Shown here piece after piece: positions 37,519 through 45,043 of a stretch of 64,000 nucleotides of DNA; the stretch's first letter is position 1; each line of letters opens with the position of its first letter. Made by a program: the position numbers and the translations under genes. The notes below the pieces were generated by a model that saw nothing but the letters and a program-made list of their open reading frames with translations, was not told where the DNA came from and searched no databases. Origin of the DNA: Lachnospiraceae bacterium. GTDB lineage: Bacteria > Bacillota > Clostridia > Lachnospirales > Lachnospiraceae. The stretch covers positions 226,109 through 290,108 of the forward strand of contig JAAUZE010000008.1 of assembly GCA_014804755.1 (NCBI GenBank), in the 5' to 3' direction.

Positions 37519-39198
37519 ATGTTACATTATCAGCGTTACAAGAGAAATCCGGTGGTCGATTATCCGGAAAGGGAATGGCCGAATCGGGAAATTGAGAAAG
37601 CGCCCGTTTGGTGCAGCGTCGATCTAAGAGACGGAAATCAGGCGCTCATTGACCCGATGGTCGTGGGTGAGAAGATTGAGTTTTTTGAGCATCTTGTAAA
37701 GCTGGGATTTAAGGAGATTGAGATCGGTTTTCCCGCGGCAAGCCAGATCGAGTATGATTTTTTGCGTCAGCTTGTGGAGCGCAGACTGATTCCCGATGAC
37801 GTCAAGGTGCAGGTGCTCTCGCAGTGCCGCGAGGAGCAGATCAAGCGCACGTTTGAGTCCATTGAGGGATGTGCGCAGGCAATCGTGCATATTTATAATT
37901 CGACATCTACCCTACAGCGGGACGTCGTGTTTGGCATGAATCGGGAGGAGATCATCCAGATCGCGGTGCAGGGCACGAAATGGGTAAAACAGTATGCGGC
38001 TGATTTTCCCGGAAAGATTCTGCTTGAGTATTCGCCAGAAAGCTTTACGGGAACGGAGCTTGATTTTGCGCTGGAGATCTGTACGGCGGTACAGGAGACA
38101 TGGGGAGCGACAAAGGAAAATCCCATCATCATCAATCTGCCCTCCACGGTCGAGATGACGACGCCGAATGTATATGCGGACAGAATCGAGTGGATGAATA
38201 AGCATTTTAAGAATCGTGAGAGTATTATTTTAAGCGTACATCCCCACAATGACAGGGGGACCGGAGTCGCCTCCACGGAGCTTGCGATGCTTGCAGGTGC
38301 GGAGCGCGTAGAGGGCACACTGTTCGGAAATGGCGAGAGGACGGGAAATGTGGATGTGATGAACCTTGCCTACAATATGTTTTCACAGGGGATTGATCCC
38401 AAATTGCAGATTGAGCATGTGAATGAGAGCATTGAAATTTATGAGCGCTGCTGCAAGATTCCGATCCATCCGCGCCATCCGTATGCCGGAAAGCTTGTGT
38501 TCACGGCATTTTCCGGCTCGCATCAGGATGCGATCAACAAGGGCGTCAAGGCGATGCGTGAGCGTGGGAATGCGTATTGGGAGGTACCGTATCTGCCGAT
38601 CGATCCCGCGGATATTGGCAGGGAGTATGAGCCGATCGTGCGCATCAATTCCCAGTCGGGCAAGGGCGGTGTCGCGTTTGTCATGGATACGTATTTCGGA
38701 TTTAAGCTGCCGAAGGGAATGCAGCGGGAATTTGCCAATGTCATTCAGGATATTTCGGAAAAGCAGGGAGAGGTGTCTCCCGATCTGATCATGGAAAATT
38801 TCCGCAGGGAGTATTTGAACCAAAAGGAGCCGATTCATTTTCGTAAGCTGCATGTGGACGATTTGAGCGGGGAGACCGAGTCGCAGTTTGATACACGGGT
38901 GACCGTTGTTTATACGGATCACGGTGAGGAGAAGACCTACACGGCAGTCGGAAACGGACCGCTTGACGCGGTACAGCGCGGACTGCAGGAAACGCTCGGT
39001 ATATCGATCAAAATTCTTGACTATGAGGAGCATGCATTGCAGAGCGGATCCAATTCACAGGCGGCGGCATACATTCATCTTTTGAATTCAAATGACGGAA
39101 GGGTCACTTATGGCGTAGGCGTCAGCTCGAATATCACCCGCGCTTCCGTGCGCGCGATATTCTCGGCAGTCAACAGGCTGGGACTTGGGGAAAAGTAA
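37519..39198 (+). CDS. leuA: 2-isopropylmalate synthase LeuA
   Basis: First committed enzyme of leucine biosynthesis, condensing 2-oxoisovalerate with acetyl-CoA. The 559-residue protein is the longer LeuA class: it begins with YKRNPVVDYPEREWPNREI, has the HMGL-like barrel motif CSVDLRDGNQALIDPM, LSVHPHNDRGTGVASTELAM, GNGERTGNVDVMNLAYNMF, and a C-terminal LeuA allosteric domain (about residues 430-555) ending in SSNITRASVRAIFSAVNRLG. No T-box leader or other leu genes are adjacent; only about 33 bases separate it from the ptsH terminator. GGAGG precedes the ATG. Confidence 0.95.
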   Translation: MLHYQRYKRNPVVDYPEREWPNREIEKAPVWCSVDLRDGNQALIDPMVVGEKIEFFEHLVKLGFKEIEIGFPAASQIEYDFLRQLVERRLIPDDVKVQVLSQCREEQIKRTFESIEGCAQAIVHIYNSTSTLQRDVVFGMNREEIIQIAVQGTKWVKQYAADFPGKILLEYSPESFTGTELDFALEICTAVQETWGATKENPIIINLPSTVEMTTPNVYADRIEWMNKHFKNRESIILSVHPHNDRGTGVASTELAMLAGAERVEGTLFGNGERTGNVDVMNLAYNMFSQGIDPKLQIEHVNESIEIYERCCKIPIHPRHPYAGKLVFTAFSGSHQDAINKGVKAMRERGNAYWEVPYLPIDPADIGREYEPIVRINSQSGKGGVAFVMDTYFGFKLPKGMQREFANVIQDISEKQGEVSPDLIMENFRREYLNQKEPIHFRKLHVDDLSGETESQFDTRVTVVYTDHGEEKTYTAVGNGPLDAVQRGLQETLGISIKILDYEEHALQSGSNSQAAAYIHLLNSNDGRVTYGVGVSSNITRASVRAIFSAVNRLGLGEK

Positions 39199-39207
39199 GG
39201 CGGACGT

Positions 39208-39867
39208 ATGAAAGAATGGATCTCACAAAGGAAACGAATAGGAATATGGGCAGGCGCCGCGTTGGCGGCGCTTGTTTTTGTATTGAGCAGTCTGTTTCCC
39301 AAAACGACATATCGTGTTGTGAAATATCATGTGGTTTTGGAGGAGGAAGAGCAGGAACAGGATATTGTCCTGACGCCGGAGACGACGGTGCTTTTTTCCT
39401 TCTCTGTCGGAGAGGTCAATGTGAGCGGCGTGCAGCCCTGCCTTGACTGGGGAGCCGAGAACTGTCCGTCAGGCGTACTCTGCGTGGATGTATGGCAGGT
39501 ATCAGCGGACGGAGAGCAGAATTATGTCGGACAGGGAAGCGCGCCGCTTAACGCGGGATTAAGAAGATCCTATACGTATGTTGCACTGCCCCATGAGGAG
39601 ACACTGTGCGGAGAACTGATCCTTGCCATCCGCTATACGCCTGCAGAGGGGGAAGCGTTCTATCCCTCTTTGGTTGCGACGGACAGGGACATGGGTGAAT
39701 GTCTTACGGTCGTAGACGACGAACCGTACGCCGGAGATCTGCTGATGTATTATGCGTCCGAGCAGGAAACTTATCCGCTGCTGTTTGACGCAAAGCTCGT
39801 ATGTCTTCTGCTGGTCTGTGTGGCTTTGACAATGGATAGGGGCCGTGGGAAGGAGGGGCTTGCATGA
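39208..39867 (+). CDS. Membrane-anchored protein upstream of DUF2142 gene, unknown function
   Basis: A 219-residue protein not recognised. It has an N-terminal transmembrane helix (IWAGAALAALVFVLSSLF, about residues 13-30), an extracytoplasmic domain of about 160 residues with beta-rich character and few cysteines, and a C-terminal helix (LLFDAKLVCLLLVCVALTM). Its last codons overlap the DUF2142 gene (ATGA), so the two products are made together and probably interact. The domain resembles the extracellular part of the next protein in general layout, which may indicate a related carbohydrate-binding fold. Confidence 0.75.
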   Translation: MKEWISQRKRIGIWAGAALAALVFVLSSLFPKTTYRVVKYHVVLEEEEQEQDIVLTPETTVLFSFSVGEVNVSGVQPCLDWGAENCPSGVLCVDVWQVSADGEQNYVGQGSAPLNAGLRRSYTYVALPHEETLCGELILAIRYTPAEGEAFYPSLVATDRDMGECLTVVDDEPYAGDLLMYYASEQETYPLLFDAKLVCLLLVCVALTMDRGRGKEGLA

Positions 39868-41705
39868 AGAAAAAACAACGGGCGCGTATGCTGTTCATTC
39901 TTATGGCTGTGGCGCTGGTGGTTTCCATTTTAGCGGAGCTGTTCCTTTTTAACAGGCATGCACTGTTTGAGGAGCATTATGAGATGCGGAGCGGGATTGC
40001 GGCAGGCAGCACCGAGACGGTGCTTGATCTTGGGGAAGAACAATATATCAAAACCGTTCGGATTGCGGTTGATCTGACAGAAGAGGCGGATTACCGGCTG
40101 GTATTATGGGATGAACAGGGGAACGAGATCGGCGTGTGGGAGGGCAGGCTTTCTCCCCAATTGGGTGAAAGTGTAATTAATCTGCGTACGCGGGCAGCAG
40201 GAATGGTATTGACGTTCTCCGAGGCGCCGGAGTCGGACGGCATGATCACGGCGGCAAATTTTATGGAATGGAGTCCGTATCGCATCTTGTTTTTCTGGGT
40301 ATTGCTCGGGCTGGCGGCATGGTTATGGCTGTGGCGCGCCTTTGTGGCGGAAAAACCGGAATATGCGTTTGCAGCGATCGCACTGACGGTCGGAATCCAT
40401 CTGATCCTGATGACGGGAACGAATCAGATCAGCTATGATGAACAGACGCATGTCAGCAAGGTCTGGAATCTTTCTTATATCGGAACGGTTTATGACACGG
40501 AGGCAGTACTGGAATTAAAGACGCTCCGTGCGCCCCGTTTCAATAACCGCTGGGAGCGGGAACTGACAGAATCCTATTTGCAGGGGATTCATGACTATGA
40601 TACGGCGGAAGTGTATCAGCAGACCAAAATGATCTATTATGACAGGCGCGCGTACCTTCCGATGGCTCTTTTTATGGCGGTCGGGAGAATGTTAAGGCTG
40701 CCGTTCGCGGTGATGCTGATGCTCAGTAAACTGGGAAATCTGCTGATGTACACGGTGGTATGCTTTTTTGCCGTTCGGACAGCAAAGCAGGCAAAAGGGC
40801 TTGTCGCGGTGCTCGCATTATTGCCGAACAGTATTTTTACGGCATCGCAGTTCTGCTATGATGCCTGTGTGAACAGCTTTTTACTGCTGGGCATGGTTCT
40901 GGCGGCAAACGAGTTTTTTGCACCGAAAACGAGGGTGCGCCCGCGCAATGTAGCGGCGATCTTAATCTGTCTCATCATCGGCAGCTATGCGAAGCCGGTT
41001 TACATACTGATGGGGTGTCTGCTTCTGTTTTGGGGAAACGGGAAGTTTCCGTCAAAGCGTGCGGCGTGGCTGTTTCGCGGCGTGCTGATGACCCTTTGCC
41101 TGTGTATGCTTTATGAGATTCTTGCGAAATCCGGCACCGGGGGCTCGGCAATGGTGACGCTTGCCAATGGCGGGGATACACGTATGGAAGGGACCAATAT
41201 GCTTGGGCAGCTGAAGCATATATTCAGTGCACCGCTTTCCTATACGGGACAGCTTTTGCACGCCATGTTCGGCCGGATTGTGGATTGGTTTAACGGAAAA
41301 GACCAGTTTCTCATGTATGCTTACCTGGGCACGCCCGGTACGCTCTGCACGTGGATTTTTTTAGGTACGGCGGCGTTGGCGGCGCTTGTCGGGTGTAAAG
41401 AGGAACAGCGCAGCCGGTTGAAAACGGGCGATGCAGTGTTGTTTGCGGTCATGGTATTCGGCATGTCGGCGGTGGTCTGGACCGTTCTTTATATGTCCTT
41501 TAACGCGGTGGGCAGCCCGGTCATTGTCGGCGTTCAGAACCGTTATTTTACGCCGATGCTGTTCCCGTTCTTTGTATGCTTCCTAAATGGGAGACTTGTG
41601 TGGAAATGGGGTAAGGAGCGGTATTATCAGATTCTGTTTGGTATCATGGCAGGACTGCTCCTTTACTGTAACTGGAGGCTTGGGATCGTACCGTATTACT
41701 TATAG
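39864..41705 (+). CDS. DUF2142 family polytopic membrane protein (GT-C-like)
   Basis: A 613-residue integral membrane protein. An N-terminal helix and an extracytoplasmic beta-rich segment (about residues 35-140) are followed by about ten transmembrane helices. The conserved NQISYDEQTHVSKVWNLSYI with acidic DE motif matches the DUF2142 family, thought to be GT-C-type glycosyltransferases using polyprenyl-linked sugars; catalysis is inferred. It is translationally coupled to the previous gene and opens the surface-polysaccharide region. Confidence 0.85.
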   Translation: MKKKQRARMLFILMAVALVVSILAELFLFNRHALFEEHYEMRSGIAAGSTETVLDLGEEQYIKTVRIAVDLTEEADYRLVLWDEQGNEIGVWEGRLSPQLGESVINLRTRAAGMVLTFSEAPESDGMITAANFMEWSPYRILFFWVLLGLAAWLWLWRAFVAEKPEYAFAAIALTVGIHLILMTGTNQISYDEQTHVSKVWNLSYIGTVYDTEAVLELKTLRAPRFNNRWERELTESYLQGIHDYDTAEVYQQTKMIYYDRRAYLPMALFMAVGRMLRLPFAVMLMLSKLGNLLMYTVVCFFAVRTAKQAKGLVAVLALLPNSIFTASQFCYDACVNSFLLLGMVLAANEFFAPKTRVRPRNVAAILICLIIGSYAKPVYILMGCLLLFWGNGKFPSKRAAWLFRGVLMTLCLCMLYEILAKSGTGGSAMVTLANGGDTRMEGTNMLGQLKHIFSAPLSYTGQLLHAMFGRIVDWFNGKDQFLMYAYLGTPGTLCTWIFLGTAALAALVGCKEEQRSRLKTGDAVLFAVMVFGMSAVVWTVLYMSFNAVGSPVIVGVQNRYFTPMLFPFFVCFLNGRLVWKWGKERYYQILFGIMAGLLLYCNWRLGIVPYYL

Positions 41706-41735
41706 GCGTCTGCGATGCCGGCACGCCCGTACCAT

Positions 41736-41764
41736 TTGAAAACCGGAACGAATTGTGGTATGAT
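41736..41764 (+). promoter_or_regulatory. Promoter of the glycosyltransferase unit
   Basis: TTGAAA at 41736-41741 and TATGAT at 41759-41764 are 17 bases apart, about 40 bases before the GT2 start. Confidence 0.7.
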
Positions 41765-41805
41765 AGAGACGCTCTAAAGGATAAAAACGAAGAGGGCTTT
41801 TGCTT

Positions 41806-42540
41806 ATGGGACTTACGGTTTCGGTCATTACGGCTACCTATAACGATGCCGATCATCTGGAGCGGATCATTGAGCAGGTCAAAAAACAGGATTATGCGGA
41901 CTTGGAATACATCGTGGTGGACGGCGCATCCACGGATCGGACGCCTCAGCTCCTTGCGGAGGCGAAGCAGTGGTTCGGGGAGCGGATGAAGATCTGCTCG
42001 GAGCCGGATAACGGAATTTATGATGCCATCAATAAAGGGATCCGCATGGCAAAGGGCGATGTCATCGGGTGCTGTTTTGATGAATTTACCGAGGTCTATG
42101 CCGTGCGAAGGCTCGTTGAGGCGATAGAAAAAGAACATACGGACGGCGTGCATGCCGATCTGGATTATTGCAGGGACGGTAAGATCGTAAGGAAATGGCG
42201 GCAGGGGCAGGGGCGTCTGCGGTTCGGCTGGATGCCGGGGCATCCGACGTTTTATCTGAAGCGTGAAGTGTACGAGCGCTACGGAGTTTACCGGACGGAT
42301 TACCGCATTTCGGCGGACTATGAATTAATGGTGCGCTGTTTAAAGGACGGACAGGTGAAGCTTGCCTATGTCCCGGAGGTCCTGATCCGCATGAATTACG
42401 GCGGTACGAGCAATAACGGCCTTTCGGCGTATCTTTTGTCACTGAAAGAGGGACATCGCGCGCTGCGGGAGAATCACATCCGTTTTGCGTGGTTTACGGA
42501 CCTGTGCAGGACGCTTCGGGTGCTGCGTCAGTTTTTGTGA
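41806..42540 (+). CDS. Glycosyltransferase family 2 protein
   Basis: A GT-A-fold glycosyltransferase of 244 residues. It begins LTVSVITATYNDADHLERII, has EYIVVDGASTDRTPQLLAEA, SEPDNGIYDAINKGIRMAKG and a later GWMPGHPTFYLKREVYERYG, typical of WcaA-like enzymes that add sugars to lipid-linked oligosaccharides on the inner membrane face. No transmembrane helix is seen. The ATG at 41806 has AGAGGG about ten bases upstream. Donor and acceptor cannot be assigned. Confidence 0.88.
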   Translation: MGLTVSVITATYNDADHLERIIEQVKKQDYADLEYIVVDGASTDRTPQLLAEAKQWFGERMKICSEPDNGIYDAINKGIRMAKGDVIGCCFDEFTEVYAVRRLVEAIEKEHTDGVHADLDYCRDGKIVRKWRQGQGRLRFGWMPGHPTFYLKREVYERYGVYRTDYRISADYELMVRCLKDGQVKLAYVPEVLIRMNYGGTSNNGLSAYLLSLKEGHRALRENHIRFAWFTDLCRTLRVLRQFL

Positions 42541-42568
42541 ACGCCCTGCCCGCATAGGAGAATAGCCG

Positions 42569-43261
42569 ATGAAAAGTCTTGTCATGATACCGGCGTATAA
42601 TGAGGAAAAAAATATTGTAAAAACGGTGCGCGATATTCAGAAAAACGCGCCTGATTTTGATTATATCATCATCAATGACTGCTCGCGGGACAGTACGCTT
42701 GACTTATGCAGGCGGGAGGGGCTGCATGTTTTAAATCTGCCTGTCAATTTGGGGATTGGCGGAGCGGTGCAGACAGGCTACCGCTATGCGATGCAGAACG
42801 GCTATGATGTGGCGGTGCAGTTTGACGGCGACGGACAGCATGACGCCGCCTATCTGACACAGATGCGAGAGAAGCTTGTGCGTGAGGAGCTGGATATGGT
42901 GATCGGTTCACGGTTCCTGCGGCACGAAGGGTTTCAGTCTTCCGGTATGAGGCGGCTGGGAATCCGCTATTTTACGGAACTCATCCGGGTTTCAACGGGA
43001 AAAAAGATCACAGATCCCACGTCGGGCATGCGGATGGCGAACCGCAGCGTGATCGAGGCGTTCGCTGTGAATTATCCCAAGGATTATCCGGAGCCGGAGA
43101 GTGTTGTATATTTGCTGCGGCAGGGAAAACGGGTGGAGGAAGCGCCTGTGAAAATGCGGGAGCGTGAGAACGGGAAGTCCTCTATTTCTTTTTCGAAGAG
43201 CATTTACTATATGTGCAAGGTAACCTTTGCCATTTTGATAGAGGATATAAGGAGATACTGA
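42569..43261 (+). CDS. Glycosyltransferase family 2 protein, DPM1-like
   Basis: A 230-residue GT2 enzyme with the dolichyl-phosphate mannosyltransferase-like pattern: SLVMIPAYNEEKNIVKTVRD, YIIINDCSRDSTLDLCRREG, VNLGIGGAVQTGYRYAMQNG and the DxD-type VAVQFDGDGQHDAAYL. Unlike GtrB it has no C-terminal membrane helices. Such enzymes commonly transfer a sugar to polyprenyl phosphate, which the GT-C and GtrII-type proteins nearby could use as donor. A DUF2304 gene follows after four bases, a common association. Confidence 0.88.
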   Translation: MKSLVMIPAYNEEKNIVKTVRDIQKNAPDFDYIIINDCSRDSTLDLCRREGLHVLNLPVNLGIGGAVQTGYRYAMQNGYDVAVQFDGDGQHDAAYLTQMREKLVREELDMVIGSRFLRHEGFQSSGMRRLGIRYFTELIRVSTGKKITDPTSGMRMANRSVIEAFAVNYPKDYPEPESVVYLLRQGKRVEEAPVKMRERENGKSSISFSKSIYYMCKVTFAILIEDIRRY

Positions 43262-43265
43262 AGCG

Positions 43266-43673
43266 ATGGTGAAATTACAATTGATCGGCGCGGCAGTTTT
43301 GCTGCTTGGCATGTTGTATATTATCCGCCTGATCCGCAAAAGAAGAATGGAACTGAAATATGCGCTGCCGTGGCTGGCGGTTTCTTTTGCGGCGCTGATC
43401 GTGGACTGTTTTCCGAAGCTGTTGTCTAAGCTTGCCGATCTGCTCGGTATCGCAACGCCGGTCAACGCGCTGTATCTGGTGGCGTTTTTGCTTTCCATCT
43501 GTCTTCTCTTTGCGCTGACCGTCATTGTGTCACGGCAGTCGGAGCGGATCAAGCAGCTTGTACAGGCCGCGGCGCTCTGCGAGGAACGGATCAAGCGCCT
43601 GGAAAGCGCAGGGGCAGGAGAAGAACGCAAAGAACGGAGTGGGCAGGAAGACCGGAGCGCACAAGAAGAATAG
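43266..43673 (+). CDS. DUF2304 domain-containing membrane protein
   Basis: A 135-residue protein with three hydrophobic helices: QLIGAAVLLLGMLYIIRLI, LPWLAVSFAALIVDCF and LYLVAFLLSICLLFALTVIV. The pattern RKRRMELKYALPW matches DUF2304. Members are typically encoded right after a GT2 polyprenyl-phosphate transferase and may anchor it to the membrane. The C-terminal tail is charged (AGAGEERKERSGQEDRSAQE) and probably disordered. Confidence 0.85.
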   Translation: MVKLQLIGAAVLLLGMLYIIRLIRKRRMELKYALPWLAVSFAALIVDCFPKLLSKLADLLGIATPVNALYLVAFLLSICLLFALTVIVSRQSERIKQLVQAAALCEERIKRLESAGAGEERKERSGQEDRSAQEE

Positions 43674-43723
43674 AACAAAACGCACGCAAAGAACGGAATG
43701 CACACGAAGGACAGAAAGGGCAG

Positions 43724-44941
43724 ATGATCGGAATGAACATCCTGTATGTGGCTCATGAACGGAACCTGGGCGGCGCATCGAAATCCCTGGTCACGATGGT
43801 ATCGGATATGAAACGCCGCGGACATACGGTGACGGTCGTTGTTCCGTTCCGGTCGGGACAGGTCTTCCGTGCACTGAAGGAACAGGGGATTTATGTTAAA
43901 AAAATATTTTTCGGATGGTGGATGATGCCCAAGGCATGGAATCCGCTGTTGAAGTTCTTATTTCGCGTACTCTATTTGACGGAGCCGGTCGCGGCACGCC
44001 GGATTGTCTCACTGGCGAGAAAAAGACAGGCGAAGTTGATTCATTCAAATTCCAGCGCGATCGACATCGGCGCGCGTGCGGCAAAGATGTGCGGATTGCC
44101 GCATGTCTGGCATTTTCGGGAGTTCGGCGATCTGGATTATCGCCTGATCTATCTATTGGGAAAGCAGGAGAGCGCACGCCGTGCGGTAAATGTTCCGGGA
44201 AAGATCGTGTTCATTTCGGAATGTCTGCGGCGGTATTATGAGCAGGAGATACCGGATGCGCACTGCACTGTGATCTATAACGGTATTTCTGAGAAGCTTT
44301 TCTATGAGAAATATCCTGACGGGAAGGCAGCAGGCGGTCAGCGTGGGCAGGTCATAGGCGGACAAAACGACGGCAGCGGGACGAAGGTCACGTTCCTGAT
44401 CGCGGGTAATTTTCATGAGGGGAAGCATCAGGAGCTGGCGATCGAGGCCTGCCGGATTTTATGTGAGCAGGGTTTTGGCGGCGTCAGACTGATGGTTGCG
44501 GGTGCCGCGTCCGCGTTGAAGTCTTCGAAAGCATTTGAGGAGCGGCTCAAAGCGCAGGCGCTGAAGCTGCCTGAGGGGACGGTCACGTTTACGGGCTATG
44601 TGTCCGATATGGCGGCGCTCAGAAAGCAGACGGATGTGGAGCTTGTCTGCTCCGGCATGGAAGCGTTCGGGAGGGTGACAGCGGAAGCGATGCTTTCTTC
44701 TAATCCGGTCATCGGCGCGGACAGCGGGGCAACCCCAGAGCTGATCGCACATGGGAAAAATGGATTTTTGTTTGAGAGCGGCAGCGCGGAGGCACTGGCG
44801 GACAGGATGCGTTATTTTTTGGAGCATCCGCAGGAGATCACGCGCATGGGTGCGGAGGCGTACCGTGGCGCAAGGGAATGCTTTACCGCGCGGCATAATA
44901 CTGACGCCGTCGAGCGGCTGTATGCCGCGCTTCTCGACTGA
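43724..44941 (+). CDS. Glycosyltransferase family 4 protein
   Basis: A 405-residue GT-B-fold enzyme. The N-terminal domain begins MNILYVAHERNLGGASKSLV, and the C-terminal donor-binding domain has VTFLIAGNFHEGKHQELAIE and the GT4 signature MEAFGRVTAEAMLSSNPVIG with the catalytic EX7E-type glutamates, then DSGATPELIAHGKNGFLFES. Start is uncertain between 43724 and 43733, with AAAGGG upstream. The linker around residues 200-225 is Gly/Gln-rich. Sugar specificity cannot be read from sequence. Confidence 0.88.
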   Translation: MIGMNILYVAHERNLGGASKSLVTMVSDMKRRGHTVTVVVPFRSGQVFRALKEQGIYVKKIFFGWWMMPKAWNPLLKFLFRVLYLTEPVAARRIVSLARKRQAKLIHSNSSAIDIGARAAKMCGLPHVWHFREFGDLDYRLIYLLGKQESARRAVNVPGKIVFISECLRRYYEQEIPDAHCTVIYNGISEKLFYEKYPDGKAAGGQRGQVIGGQNDGSGTKVTFLIAGNFHEGKHQELAIEACRILCEQGFGGVRLMVAGAASALKSSKAFEERLKAQALKLPEGTVTFTGYVSDMAALRKQTDVELVCSGMEAFGRVTAEAMLSSNPVIGADSGATPELIAHGKNGFLFESGSAEALADRMRYFLEHPQEITRMGAEAYRGARECFTARHNTDAVERLYAALLD

Positions 44942-44958
44942 TAGGAAATTCCTTAGTC

Positions 44959-44989
44959 AAAGATTGGCGCGAATGCGACAATCTTTTTT
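44959..44989 (+). terminator. Terminator-like hairpin after the GT4 gene
   Basis: AAAGATTG (44959-44966) pairs with CAATCTTT (44979-44986) and runs into TTT. No convincing promoter was seen in the 54 bases before the next gene, so it may only reduce read-through. Confidence 0.55.
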
Positions 44990-45043
44990 GAGGGAAACAA
45001 GGGTTAGGCGTACATTGCGAAAAAGCATGGAGGAGGGCGTTTC

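Noticed and set aside
44942-45043. Independent promoter for the pyruvyl transferase fusion gene
   Set aside because: No -35/-10 pair with acceptable spacing fits between the terminator-like hairpin and the ribosome-binding site.
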